From contig CATYLC010000006.1 in the NCBI GenBank assembly GCA_958408685.1, positions 1 through 64,000 on the forward strand: 64,000 bases of DNA, in the 5' to 3' direction. A program made the position numbers and the translations under genes. This document shows positions 1 to 8,541 of this stretch, piece after piece. Under the pieces are notes generated by a model. The model was not told the DNA's origin, searched no databases, and saw only the letters and a program-made list of their open reading frames with translations. Position 1 is the first letter of the stretch. Each line of letters begins with the position of its first letter. Source of the stretch: an uncultured Collinsella sp. (GTDB lineage Bacteria > Actinomycetota > Coriobacteriia > Coriobacteriales > Coriobacteriaceae).

Positions 1-1
1 G

Positions 2-55
2 GTCACCAAGCACAACCTCAAGTATCGTCGCTACTATCACCAGTTCGACTACTAA
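2..55 (+). CDS. C-terminal tail of an unidentified protein (partial)
   Basis: An open frame runs into the window and ends at the TAA at 53-55. Only 17 residues are visible (ending YYHQFDY), basic and aromatic-rich. A hairpin with a T-rich tail follows at 80-113, as expected after a gene end. The tail is too short to identify the family. Confidence 0.5.
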   Translation, partial: VTKHNLKYRRYYHQFDY

Positions 56-79
56 GAGCAAATAACGTTTGTGTAATTG

Positions 80-113
80 GGCCCCGCTCCTATATGGAAC
101 GGGGCCTCGTTTA
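80..113 (+). terminator. Rho-independent terminator of the upstream partial gene
   Basis: A GGCCCCG stem at 80-86 pairs with CGGGGCC at 100-106, followed by TCGTTT. It lies between the partial gene and the next start codon. Confidence 0.7.
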
Positions 114-128
114 GGTTGGAGAGTAATT

Positions 129-965
129 ATGAGCTACCCCCTGCTTGCCGTCATGAATATCAGCCATCGTTATTTTGACCTTGAGGAATTCTTTTCTTCG
201 GCAGCGGCCTCGGGCTACACGTGTTGCGAGCTTTGGACCGGGGCGATGCATCTGTATGTCGATTGCCATGGATACGATTCGCTCGAGCAGGTGCGGGAGC
301 TGTCGCAGCAGTATGGGGTTCGGATTGTGGGGCTTTGTCCCGAACAGAACAACCCCAAGCCGTGGAATATCGCGGCGCGCGGGAATGAGGCGCGTGCCCG
401 CACGCTCGCGTACTTTAAGAACGTTGTGGATATCGCGGCGGAACTTGGAGCCGAGCAGGTCATGGTCTCGAGTGGCTGGGCATTTTTGAACGAGCCGATC
501 GAGGACGCGTGGGGTCGCAGCGCCTCGATGCTGCGTGCGATTGCCGAGCATGCGGGAGAGCGCGGCGTGCGACTGGTGCTCGAGGCCCTACAGCCGGTTG
601 AGTCGATGATCGTGAACTCGGCGGCCGACACGAAGCGCATGATCGAGGCGGTTGATCATCCGGCACTTAAGGCGTGTCTGGATTTGGGCGCTATGGCGGT
701 GGCGGGGGATACCATCGACGATTATTTCGATCTGCTTGGCAATGATGTCGCCCACGTGCATTTTGTCGATGTTGCGGCAGATGGCACGACGCATCTTGCC
801 TGGGGTGACGGCGACCGCGATATGCGCGCCGACCTGGATAGGCTGGTGGCGCGCGGCTATCGCGGAGTTGTTTCGGCCGAGACCTATGACTGGCGCTATT
901 TTGCCGACCCCGCAGCTGCCGATGCGCAGGTAATGGCAGAGTATCGTCGTGCGATTGGCGCCTAG
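129..965 (+). CDS. Sugar phosphate isomerase/epimerase-like TIM-barrel protein
   Basis: 278 residues with the pattern of the xylose-isomerase-like/AP endonuclease 2 TIM-barrel family. Putative metal ligands appear in order: Glu in LVLEALQ (about residue 151), Asp in CLDLGAM, His-x-His-x2-Asp in HVHFVD, and Glu in VVSAETYD near the C-terminus. I chose the ATG at 129 because GGAGAG lies just upstream; a longer frame from 69 would include the terminator hairpin. The gene stands alone between a terminator and the his operon. Family members isomerise or epimerise sugars or inositols; the substrate cannot be told from sequence, and no sugar operon is adjacent. Confidence 0.75.
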   Translation: MSYPLLAVMNISHRYFDLEEFFSSAAASGYTCCELWTGAMHLYVDCHGYDSLEQVRELSQQYGVRIVGLCPEQNNPKPWNIAARGNEARARTLAYFKNVVDIAAELGAEQVMVSSGWAFLNEPIEDAWGRSASMLRAIAEHAGERGVRLVLEALQPVESMIVNSAADTKRMIEAVDHPALKACLDLGAMAVAGDTIDDYFDLLGNDVAHVHFVDVAADGTTHLAWGDGDRDMRADLDRLVARGYRGVVSAETYDWRYFADPAAADAQVMAEYRRAIGA

Positions 966-1053
966 GTGGGGTTGGGTTGCGGCAATCTGCCCTATGTTTC
1001 CAAATGAATACGGCGTGAGCGGCTGCGACGGATTTTCCCCGCAAACACTCTAG

Positions 1054-1099
1054 TATGCTAAAGTACCCAGAAGACCGGCGGAGCTATGCCGGTCTTCTG
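1054..1099 (+). promoter_or_regulatory. Candidate his operon promoter -10 and 5' hairpin
   Basis: TATGCT at 1054-1059 could be a -10 box; no good -35 is seen. Immediately after it, a perfect 12-bp stem (1068-1079 with 1088-1099, 8-nt loop) precedes hisZG. It lacks a clear T tract, so it could be a weak terminator for the upstream gene or a 5' stem of the his mRNA. I saw no T-box motif and no run of His codons. Confidence 0.3.
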
Positions 1100-1134
1100 C
1101 TCTATATGAAACACAGCATGAGGAGGCTCACCAG

Positions 1135-2850
1135 ATGACGGCCACACCGTGGGGATTCCGGGACATATTACCCGAGGAGGCTCAGGCGCGCGAGGAGATT
1201 GCGCTGACGGTGAAGGGCTGCTTCAGGGAGCATCATTACCTTCCGGTCGAGACACCGCTGCTCGAGGACAAGGGCTCGCTCGAGGAGGGCGGCCGCATTG
1301 CGGACACGCCGTTTAAGCTCTTTGATGACGACGGTCGCCTGCTGGTGGTCCGTCCCGACAACACGCTGCCGATCGTTCGTCTGGTTTCGACTCGCATGCG
1401 CGCGGCCGATCTGCCGCTGCGCCTGCGCTATGAGGCGCCGGTGGTTCGCGAGTGCCAACGCAATGCCGGTGGCTCGCGTCAGTTTACGCAACTGGGTTTT
1501 GAGCTCATCGGCGCGGGCGACACCGCGGGCGATGTCGAGATTGTCTCACTGGTCGCCGAGGCCGTGCGCAAGCTGGCACTTCCCGGTGCGCGCATTATCG
1601 CGGGCAGTGTGCGTCCGTTTAAGGAACTGCTTGCGGCGTGTGAAGATCGCGAGCTGGCTGCCGAGGCATTGCGTTGTGTGCACGCCAACGACTTCGTGGG
1701 CCTCGATGCCCGCGTGGCGAAAAGCACCGAGCCCGAGGCCGTCAAGGCCGCCATTAGCGAGCTGCCGCGCCTGCACGGTGGTGCCGAGGTGCTCGACCGC
1801 GTCGACGCGCTGCTGGCGGCGGCGGGCATTGTTGCGCCGCTCACGCGCGAGCTGCGTGCCCTGGTCGAGGGCCTGGCTCCCGAGGACGCCCAGGTGCTGT
1901 CCTTCGACTTCTCCATCATGAACTCGTTTGATTACTACACGGGCCTGGTCTTTAAGGCCTATGCCGGTGGCCTGTCCGATCCGGTGGGTTCGGGCGGACG
2001 CTACGACTCCATCTTTACCGGCGCATTTGGCGACGGCATCGAGGTGCCGGCGGCGGGTTTTGCCTTTTCGCTCGAGCGTCTGGAGGCCGCGCATACCTCG
2101 GCCGAGGACGCTGCTTCCGATGGTGACCATGCCGTGGGCCGCGGCACCGAGGGTCCGCTTCGCATTGCCGTGCCCAAGGGCTCGCTCAAGGCCGACACGC
2201 TCGACGTGCTCGAGGCCGCGGGCTTGGATGTCTCTGAGCTGCGCGACCCCGGCCGTCACCTCATCGTGCGCGGCCGCGACACGCGTGCCGGCGAGGGCAC
2301 GGTCGGCGATATCGAGTTTGTCATCGTGCGTCCCAGCGACGCGCCCGCCTTTGTGGGCTGCGGCGGTGCCGACTGCGGCATCTGCGGTTGGGACTCGCTT
2401 ATCGAGGCAGACCTCAACCTGCTGCAGCTGGTCGATCTGGGCTACGGCCTGTGCACTTTCATTGAGGCGGAGCCCGCATGGCGCGCCGGTCAGGCCGAGC
2501 GCAACTACGCCCGTCGCGGGTCGCTTCGCGTGGCCACCAAATACCCGCGCATCGCGAGCGCCTGGTATGCCGAGCGCGGCGTGAATGCCGATATCGTCTC
2601 GCTGCACGGCAATATCGAGTTAGGCCCCATCGTCGGCATGACCGACCGCATCGTGGACATTACCGCCACGGGTGCCACGCTGCGCGACAACGACCTGGTC
2701 ATCACCGGCCGCATTATGGACTGCACGGCCCGCTTCTTCGTCAACCCAGGTGCCGCGCGCTTGGATCCGCGCGTTCGCAACTTGGCCGATCGCCTGGCTG
2801 CTGCCGTGAAGGACAAACATTTTGAGCCCGTCGCGGGCTCGGCACAATAG
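1135..2850 (+). CDS. hisZG: Fused HisZ-HisG: ATP phosphoribosyltransferase regulatory plus catalytic domains
   Basis: 571 residues. Residues 1 to about 325 match HisZ, the histidyl-tRNA-synthetase-like regulatory subunit (FRDILPEEA at the start, VRPDNTLPIVRL, QFTQLGFELIG, GSGGRYDSI). From about residue 340 the chain is a short-form HisG (LRIAVPKGSLKADTL, GGADCGICGWDSL, ATKYPRIA, GNIELGPIVGMTDRIVDI). It catalyses the first histidine step, ATP plus PRPP to phosphoribosyl-ATP, with HisZ needed for activity and feedback control. The domains are usually separate hisZ and hisG genes; here one frame covers both, joined by a polar linker (about residues 325-340) with no internal stop. GAGGAGG precedes the ATG. 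First gene of the his operon. Confidence 0.93.
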   Translation: MTATPWGFRDILPEEAQAREEIALTVKGCFREHHYLPVETPLLEDKGSLEEGGRIADTPFKLFDDDGRLLVVRPDNTLPIVRLVSTRMRAADLPLRLRYEAPVVRECQRNAGGSRQFTQLGFELIGAGDTAGDVEIVSLVAEAVRKLALPGARIIAGSVRPFKELLAACEDRELAAEALRCVHANDFVGLDARVAKSTEPEAVKAAISELPRLHGGAEVLDRVDALLAAAGIVAPLTRELRALVEGLAPEDAQVLSFDFSIMNSFDYYTGLVFKAYAGGLSDPVGSGGRYDSIFTGAFGDGIEVPAAGFAFSLERLEAAHTSAEDAASDGDHAVGRGTEGPLRIAVPKGSLKADTLDVLEAAGLDVSELRDPGRHLIVRGRDTRAGEGTVGDIEFVIVRPSDAPAFVGCGGADCGICGWDSLIEADLNLLQLVDLGYGLCTFIEAEPAWRAGQAERNYARRGSLRVATKYPRIASAWYAERGVNADIVSLHGNIELGPIVGMTDRIVDITATGATLRDNDLVITGRIMDCTARFFVNPGAARLDPRVRNLADRLAAAVKDKHFEPVAGSAQ

Positions 2851-2955
2851 TGCGAGCACGCACGGGCACCCCCATATCCGGGCTGCGGACCGATTGGCGC
2901 CGCTGCCCGGCATCTCGTTTTTCAAACGCAACCTCGACCGATAGGGGATACCGAA

Positions 2956-4392
2956 ATGAAGACCATCAAGCTTGCTCCCGGTGAGCGACTCGTTACCAAC
3001 CAGCTCAACCGTAAGGGCGTGCTGCCGCAAAACGTTGTTGACGCCGCCCGCGATATCGTGGCCAACGTGCGTGCCAACGGCGATGCCGCGGTGCGCGATT
3101 ACTGCCAGCGTTTTGACGGTGTTGAACTGCAGAGTTTTCGCCTGCCGCAGGAGCAGATCGATGCCGCGCTCGAAGGCCTCGATCCCGCTTTTGTCGCCGC
3201 GCTCGAGAAGGCCGCGCGCCAGATTCGCGAGTTCCACCAGCGCGAGATCGAGCAGAGCTGGTTTACCACGCGTGCGGACGGCACGATGCTCGGCGTTAAG
3301 GTGACCCCGCTTGCCGCTGCCGGCATCTACGTGCCGGGCGGCCGCGCGCAGTATCCCTCCACGGTGCTCATGAATGCCATTCCCGCCAAGGTTGCCGGCG
3401 TCAAGCGCGTGGTCATGGTGACCCCGCCGCAGAAAGATGGCCTGATCAGCCCGTATACGCTCGCCGCGGCAAAGCTCGGCGGCGTGGACGAGATCTATAT
3501 GGTGGGTGGCGCTCAGGCCGTGGCCGCGCTGGCGTACGGCACCGAGACTATTCCGCGCGTCGACAAGATCACCGGCCCGGGCAACGCCTTTGTCGCTGCG
3601 GCCAAGCAGATTGTCTCGGGCGACGTGGGTATCGACATGGTCGCTGGCCCCTCCGAAGTCTGCGTGCTGGCCGATGCCACGGCCAAGCCCATGGTGGTCG
3701 CGGCCGACCTGATGGCCCAGGCCGAGCACGATCCGCTGGCAGCCTGCTATCTGGTGACCTGCGACGAGCAGTTTGCGCGCGAGGTCGAGGCAGGCATCGA
3801 TATCCTGGTGGCGCAGTCGCCGCGTGCCGAGATCACGCGTGCTTCGCTCGACAATGAGGGCACCATCGTGGTGGCCGCCGACATGGCTGCCGCCGTCGAG
3901 GCGGTGAATACCGTGGCGCCCGAGCACTTGGAGCTGCACTGCAAGGATGCGATGGGTCTGCTCGGCGGTATTCGCAACGCCGGCGCCATCTTTGTGGGCG
4001 CTTGGAGCTCCGAGCCGCTCGGCGATTATGTTGCCGGTCCCAACCACACGCTGCCAACCGGCGGCACGGCCATGTTCTCCAACCCGCTTTCGGTCGAAGA
4101 GTTCGTTAAGCGCTCGAGCGTCATTTGCTATACGCCCGAGGGCCTGCTCTCCGACGCTCCTGCCACACAGCGTCTAGCCGAGGCCGAGGGCCTGTGGGCG
4201 CACGCGCTTTCTGCTGCCCTGCGTCGTCGCGTGCTGGAGCAGGGCGAGGATGCCGTGAGTGCCGAGTCTCTGGCCGCGGCCGACCTGACCAAGGTCGCCT
4301 GGCCGGGCGATACGACCGCGACGGTCGCCGAGGGTGTGGACCTGGCGGCTGCAGGCGCGGATGGCGCTGGCGCGACCGGCGAGGAGGCCTAA
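2956..4392 (+). CDS. hisD: Histidinol dehydrogenase
   Basis: 478 residues; oxidises L-histidinol to L-histidine with two NAD+, the last pathway step. Typical family blocks are present: PGGRAQYPSTVLMN, KITGPGNAFVAAAKQ, DMVAGPSEVCVLAD, ADLMAQAEHD and GPNHTLPTGGTAMF. Length is slightly above the usual 430 or so because of an Ala/Gly/Asp-rich tail of about 30 residues after the conserved core. The ATG follows ATAGGGG. Second gene of the his operon, 105 bp after hisZG and 1 bp before hisC. Confidence 0.96.
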   Translation: MKTIKLAPGERLVTNQLNRKGVLPQNVVDAARDIVANVRANGDAAVRDYCQRFDGVELQSFRLPQEQIDAALEGLDPAFVAALEKAARQIREFHQREIEQSWFTTRADGTMLGVKVTPLAAAGIYVPGGRAQYPSTVLMNAIPAKVAGVKRVVMVTPPQKDGLISPYTLAAAKLGGVDEIYMVGGAQAVAALAYGTETIPRVDKITGPGNAFVAAAKQIVSGDVGIDMVAGPSEVCVLADATAKPMVVAADLMAQAEHDPLAACYLVTCDEQFAREVEAGIDILVAQSPRAEITRASLDNEGTIVVAADMAAAVEAVNTVAPEHLELHCKDAMGLLGGIRNAGAIFVGAWSSEPLGDYVAGPNHTLPTGGTAMFSNPLSVEEFVKRSSVICYTPEGLLSDAPATQRLAEAEGLWAHALSAALRRRVLEQGEDAVSAESLAAADLTKVAWPGDTTATVAEGVDLAAAGADGAGATGEEA

Positions 4393-4393
4393 C

Positions 4394-5509
4394 ATGGCCG
4401 AACTCACGCCGCGCATGAAGGAGCTCGTCCAGCCCTACTTGGCCGGCATTGAGCCCTATGATCCCAACTTTACGCCCACGCGCATCAACCTTTCGGCCAA
4501 CGAGAACACCTATCCCGTGCCCGCTGGCGTGCGCGAGGCAATCGACGCGGCCTTGGCTGCCACGCCGCTCAACCGCTACCCCGATCCCATGTCCAACGAC
4601 CTGCGCGACGAGCTGGCTGCCTGGCATGGCGTGACGCGCGAGAACATCTGCGTGGGCAACGGCGGCGACGAGCTGCTCTATAACTATCTGCTGGCGTTTG
4701 GCGGCGCGGGGAGGACCCTGCTCAACTGCCCGCCGTGCTTTAGCGAGTATGCGTTCTTTGCGTCGCTGTGCCAGATCGAGGTGCGCGACGTGTGGCGCGA
4801 CCCGGCGACCTTTGAGCCCGACCAGGCGGCGGTGCTTGCGGCGGCTCCCGAGTGCGATCTGGCGATCGTGACCTCGCCCAACAATCCCACGGGCGATGTG
4901 GCACCGCTCGACTTTGTCGCGGCCCTGTGCGATGCGTGCCCCGGCATGGTCATGGTCGACGAGGCCTACGTGGAGTTTGCCGACGATTCGTTTGGCGCGG
5001 CTACCACGGCGCAAGGCCTTATTGCCGAGCATCCCAACCTGGTGATTCTGCATACGCTGTCCAAGGCGTTCGGCGCCGCCGGCGCGCGTCTGGGCTATGT
5101 GATCGCGGCGCCCGAGGTCATCGATGTGTTTGCGGCGATTCGCCAGATCTATTCGGTCAACGTGTTGAGCCAGGCGGCGGCGCTTGCCTGCGTGCGTGCC
5201 CGCGATGCGTACGCGCCCGTGGTGGCACAGGTTGCATCCGAGCGCGAGCGCGAGCTGTGCGCCCTACGCGCAATGGCTGCCGAGGGTCTGCCCGTGGAGG
5301 CGTGGCCGAGCGCGGCGAACTTTGTGCTCGTGCGCACGCCGCATGCCACGCGCGTGCGCGAGCGTCTGCGCGACGAGTATTCGATTTTGGTGCGCGACTT
5401 TAGCTACGCGCCGGGGCTCGCGGACTGCCTGCGCATTACCGTGGGCACCCCGCAGGAAAACGACGAGGTGCTGGCAGCGTTTGCCGCGCTGGTGAAGGAG
5501 GAGATGTAG
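4394..5509 (+). CDS. hisC: Histidinol-phosphate aminotransferase
   Basis: 371 residues; PLP-dependent class I/II aminotransferase that converts imidazole-acetol phosphate and glutamate to histidinol phosphate. Visible motifs are NLSANENTYPVP near residue 35, ITSPNNPTG-type TSPNNPTGD, VDEAYVEF, and the PLP lysine in TLSKAFGAAGARLGY. The ATG at 4394 directly follows the hisD stop, with the Shine-Dalgarno (GAGGAGG) inside the end of hisD; an upstream in-frame ATG at 4334 lies inside hisD and lacks this spacing. The stop abuts the hisB start, so translation is probably coupled. Confidence 0.95.
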   Translation: MAELTPRMKELVQPYLAGIEPYDPNFTPTRINLSANENTYPVPAGVREAIDAALAATPLNRYPDPMSNDLRDELAAWHGVTRENICVGNGGDELLYNYLLAFGGAGRTLLNCPPCFSEYAFFASLCQIEVRDVWRDPATFEPDQAAVLAAAPECDLAIVTSPNNPTGDVAPLDFVAALCDACPGMVMVDEAYVEFADDSFGAATTAQGLIAEHPNLVILHTLSKAFGAAGARLGYVIAAPEVIDVFAAIRQIYSVNVLSQAAALACVRARDAYAPVVAQVASERERELCALRAMAAEGLPVEAWPSAANFVLVRTPHATRVRERLRDEYSILVRDFSYAPGLADCLRITVGTPQENDEVLAAFAALVKEEM

Positions 5510-6097
5510 ATGGACCGCTATGCCGAGGTAACCCGCAAGACGGGCGAGACCGACATTGTCGTAAAGCTCGACCTGGACGGATCTGGCGTGTGCGATATCT
5601 CGACCGGCGTGCCGTTTTTCGACCACATGCTCAACGCTTTTGGCCGCCATGGTCTGTTCGATCTGACGGTGCACGCGGTGGGCGACGTCGAGGTCGATGC
5701 GCATCACACCGTCGAGGACACGGGTATTGTGCTAGGCGAGGCGTTTTGCCAGGCGCTGGGCGACAAGGTGGGCATTACGCGCTTTGCCGACGCGGCGATC
5801 GCCATGGACGAGACGCTTGTGATGGCTGCCGTTGATATTTCGGGCCGTGGGCAGGCCTACTGCGAGCTGCCCGTACCGACTGAGCGCGTGGGCAGCTTCG
5901 ATACCGAGCTGGCCGTCGAGTTCTTCTACGCCTTTGCGCGCGACGCCAAGCTCACTCTGCACGTGCGCGAACTGGCGGGCGGCAACTCGCATCACATTAT
6001 CGAGGCCGCCTTTAAGGCCGTGGGCCGCACGATGCGCCAGGCCTGTGAGCTGGACCCTCGCGTGCAGGGCATCCCCAGCACCAAGGGCTCGCTGTAA
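5510..6097 (+). CDS. hisB: Imidazoleglycerol-phosphate dehydratase
   Basis: 195 residues, a stand-alone dehydratase without the N-terminal phosphatase domain of enterobacterial HisB. Mn-binding histidine motifs are clear: FFDHMLNAFGRHG, DAHHTVEDTGI and GGNSHHIIEAAFKAVGR, ending PSTKGSL. It converts imidazole glycerol phosphate to imidazole acetol phosphate. The ATG follows the hisC stop with no gap and GGAGGAG lies just upstream. Because the phosphatase domain is absent, histidinol-phosphatase must come from elsewhere; the convergent gene at 9355-10266 fits. Confidence 0.96.
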   Translation: MDRYAEVTRKTGETDIVVKLDLDGSGVCDISTGVPFFDHMLNAFGRHGLFDLTVHAVGDVEVDAHHTVEDTGIVLGEAFCQALGDKVGITRFADAAIAMDETLVMAAVDISGRGQAYCELPVPTERVGSFDTELAVEFFYAFARDAKLTLHVRELAGGNSHHIIEAAFKAVGRTMRQACELDPRVQGIPSTKGSL

Positions 6098-6111
6098 CCG
6101 CCACAAAGGCA

Positions 6112-6152
6112 AAAACCACCACGAAGGTGCCTGTCCCCTTTGTGGTGGTTTT
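6112..6152. repeat. Intra-operon palindrome with a GGGGACAGGCACC-type core
   Basis: An 11-bp perfect inverted repeat (6112-6122 with 6142-6152) between hisB and hisH. The loop, read on the minus strand, is GGGGACAGGCACC. The right arm ends in TTTT, so it also resembles a terminator. It belongs with the REP-like palindromes described elsewhere in this window. Confidence 0.6.
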
Positions 6153-6174
6153 GAATGGGGAAAAGGAGGGTCGC

Positions 6175-6873
6175 GTGGGCGAACCGAAGATCGTGGTGGT
6201 CGACTACCACAAGGGCAACTTGTCGAGCGTCGTGCGCGGGCTTGCGCGCGCCGGTGCCGCCGCCTGCACGTCGGACGATCCGGAGCAGATCCGCAACGCC
6301 GACGGCCTGGTCATCCCGGGCGTGGGCGCGTTCTATGACGCGATCGCCTTTATGCGCCAGAGCGGCGAGGCGGACGCGGTGCTCGATGCCGCCGCCGGAA
6401 CTCCGCTGCTCGGCATCTGCCTGGGTCTTCAACTGTTTTTTGAGCGCGGCAACGAGGGCGTGCCTGCGGACGAGGGCGCGGTCGCCGACGGCAACGCCTC
6501 CGAGCGGGCCGGTGCCCTCTGGGTCGATGGCCTGGGTATTATGCGCGGTTCGTGCACGCGCCTGGAGTCGAGTCGCCTGAAGGTGCCGCACGTGGGCTGG
6601 GACCAGGTGCACATGACGCCCGCCGGTGCGGCCGATCCGCTGCTTACTGGTTTTGCCGAGGGTGCCAACATGTACTTCACCCACAGCTACGCGGTGGCCG
6701 ACGATGCCGATGCCGCCGATGTGCTGGCGCGCACGCACTATACGCGGAGCTTCCCGTGCATCGTGCGCCATGGCAACGTGTGGGGTTGCCAGTTCCATCC
6801 CGAGAAATCCTCCGCGCTGGGTCAGCGCATCCTTAAGAACTTCGTCAACATCGTCGAGGAGGCCGGCCGATGA
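6175..6873 (+). CDS. hisH: Imidazole glycerol phosphate synthase, glutaminase subunit
   Basis: 232 residues; class I glutamine amidotransferase that feeds ammonia to HisF. The nucleophile Cys is in LLGICLGLQLFFE and the His-Glu pair is in CQFHPEKSSALG. I chose the GTG at 6175 because AAAGGAGG lies 6 bp upstream and the protein then begins with the expected EPKIVVVDYHKGNL; the ATG at 6127 falls inside the palindrome. An Asp/Glu/Ala-rich stretch near residues 97-115 is longer than usual. The stop overlaps the hisA start by 4 bp (ATGA). Confidence 0.95.
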   Translation: MGEPKIVVVDYHKGNLSSVVRGLARAGAAACTSDDPEQIRNADGLVIPGVGAFYDAIAFMRQSGEADAVLDAAAGTPLLGICLGLQLFFERGNEGVPADEGAVADGNASERAGALWVDGLGIMRGSCTRLESSRLKVPHVGWDQVHMTPAGAADPLLTGFAEGANMYFTHSYAVADDADAADVLARTHYTRSFPCIVRHGNVWGCQFHPEKSSALGQRILKNFVNIVEEAGR

Positions 6874-7613
6874 TCCTGTTTCCCGCAATCGATCTGATCG
6901 GCGGCAAGGTCGTGCGCCTGGAGCGCGGCGACCGGAGTCGCTGCAAGGTATATTCCGACGACCCCGTGGCCGTTGCTCGCTCCTTTGCCGAGCAGGGCGC
7001 GAGCTGGGTGCACGCCGTCGACCTGTCCGCTGCCTTTGGCGAGGACGAGGACGCGTGCGCTGCCAACTCGGCGGTGATTAAGGCCATCTGCGGCGTCGAC
7101 GGTCTGTCTGTGGACGTGGGCGGCGGCGTTCGCTCGCTCGCACGCATCGATGAGCTGGCCAGCTATGGTGCTCGCCGCATTGCGCTGGGCACCGTGCTCG
7201 TGACCGAGCCGGGTTTTGCCGAGGTGGCGGCCAAGGGCTTTGGCGAGCTGCTGGTGGCTGACATTGCCGCACGCGACGGTCAGGTCAAGGTGAACGGCTG
7301 GCGTGACGGTGCGGGCGTGGCGCTCGACGATGCCGTGGCGCAGCTTTCCGAGCTGGGCTTTAAACATCTGGTGTATACCGACATCGCACGTGATGGCATG
7401 CAGACGGGCATCGATGTGGCGGCGTATCGCCATGTGGCCGAGGTCGCGGGCTTTCCCGTCGTGGCGTCGGGCGGTATCTCGACGCTCGACGATATCCGCG
7501 CACTGGCCGCGGTGGGCGAGGGCGCGATTGAAGGTGCCATTACTGGTCGCGCGCTCTACGAGGGCAACTTTACGCTGGCCCAGGCGCTGGTCGCCGCACG
7601 AGGGGAGGAGTAG
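6870..7613 (+). CDS. hisA: ProFAR isomerase (HisA)
   Basis: 247 residues, a half-barrel-repeat TIM barrel. The catalytic Asp is in FPAIDLIGGKVVRL and the second Asp in VYTDIARDGMQTG; phosphate-binding glycines are in VDVGGGVRS and VASGGISTLDD. It isomerises the aminoaldose ProFAR to the aminoketose PRFAR. The ATG overlaps the hisH stop, and hisF starts 3 bp after its own stop. Confidence 0.95.
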   Translation: MILFPAIDLIGGKVVRLERGDRSRCKVYSDDPVAVARSFAEQGASWVHAVDLSAAFGEDEDACAANSAVIKAICGVDGLSVDVGGGVRSLARIDELASYGARRIALGTVLVTEPGFAEVAAKGFGELLVADIAARDGQVKVNGWRDGAGVALDDAVAQLSELGFKHLVYTDIARDGMQTGIDVAAYRHVAEVAGFPVVASGGISTLDDIRALAAVGEGAIEGAITGRALYEGNFTLAQALVAARGEE

Positions 7614-7616
7614 CCC

Positions 7617-8399
7617 ATGCTTACCAAACGCGTGATTCCCTGTCTGGATGTTAAGGACGGCCGCGTGGTCAAGGGCGTCAACTTTGTGAGCCTGCGCGAT
7701 GCGGGCGACCCGGTGGAGCTGGCCCGCGCCTACGACCGCGAGGGTGCGGACGAGGTCGTATTTTTGGACATTACCGCGACGAGCGACAACCGCGCGACGA
7801 CCATCGAGATGGCGGCGCACGCGGCCGAGGAGCTCGCTATTCCCTATACCGTGGGCGGCGGCTTTCGCGACTTGGCGGGCATGCGGACCATGGTTGCCGC
7901 CGGTGCCGACAAGGTGTCGCTCAACTCGGCGGCCGTGCGTGACCCGTCGCTGATTAGCCAGGCTGCCGCGGCTTTTGGCAGTCAGGCCGTGGTCGTGGCG
8001 ATCGATGCCAAGCGCGTCGGTTTGCCCGGAGAGCCGGGTGCCGACAAGTGGGAGGTCTTCACGGCGGGCGGCCGCAACGCCACGGGTATCGACGCGGTGG
8101 CGTGGGCCGAGGAGGCGGCCCGTCGCGGCGCCGGCGAGATCTTGCTGACCAGTATGGATCGCGACGGCACCAAGGCCGGATTTGATCTGGCGCTCACCCG
8201 CGCCGTGGCGCGCGCGGTGCCGATTCCGGTGATCGCGAGCGGCGGTGTGGGCACGCTCGAGCATTTTGCCGAGGGCGTGATCGAGGGCGAGGCGGACGCC
8301 GTGCTGGCGGCGAGCGTCTTTCACTTTGGAACCTTCAGCATTCGCGAAGTCAAAGAGTATATGGCCTCTCAAGGTATTCCTGTGAGGCTGGACTTCTAA
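7617..8399 (+). CDS. hisF: Imidazole glycerol phosphate synthase, cyclase subunit
   Basis: 260 residues, TIM barrel. It forms IGP and AICAR from PRFAR and the ammonia delivered by HisH. Key blocks are RVIPCLDVKDGRVVKGVNF with catalytic Asp11, the second catalytic Asp in VVVAIDAKR, TVGGGFRD, and IASGGVGTLEH. Shine-Dalgarno GGGGAGGAG precedes the ATG. The AICAR product is also a substrate of PurH, encoded at 28361-29968. Confidence 0.96.
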   Translation: MLTKRVIPCLDVKDGRVVKGVNFVSLRDAGDPVELARAYDREGADEVVFLDITATSDNRATTIEMAAHAAEELAIPYTVGGGFRDLAGMRTMVAAGADKVSLNSAAVRDPSLISQAAAAFGSQAVVVAIDAKRVGLPGEPGADKWEVFTAGGRNATGIDAVAWAEEAARRGAGEILLTSMDRDGTKAGFDLALTRAVARAVPIPVIASGGVGTLEHFAEGVIEGEADAVLAASVFHFGTFSIREVKEYMASQGIPVRLDF

Positions 8400-8406
8400 T
8401 GCTGCG

Positions 8407-8507
8407 GCTTGCCCAGGCACCCGACCTTCCGGCTCCAACCCTCCTCGCGTACTTAAGTACGCGTCGTCGGGCTTGTCGCTCGGAATCTCGGGCACCTGGA
8501 CAACCCT
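8407..8507. repeat. About 100-bp imperfect palindrome between hisF and hisI
   Basis: The centre is an 18-bp perfect palindrome (8446-8463, CGCGTACTTAAGTACGCG). The flanks pair further: CCAGGCACCCGA near 8413 with TCGGGCACCTGG near 8488, plus GC-rich blocks between. Together they could fold into one long hairpin. No coding frame is evident. Confidence 0.7.
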
Positions 8508-8541
8508 CGCCGACCGGCGATGTTTAAATTGGGGAATTGAA

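Noticed and set aside
966..1134. T-box or histidine leader peptide before the his operon
   Set aside because: No T-box sequence and no run of His codons was seen; only one hairpin without a T tract.
2130..2170. Separate hisG start inside the fused gene
   Set aside because: No stop, no ribosome site and no start codon at a suitable place between the domains; one continuous frame explains both.
2620..4047. Long antisense frame over hisD and the end of hisZG
   Set aside because: It crosses two real genes, has no family resemblance and arises from GC-rich third positions on the other strand.
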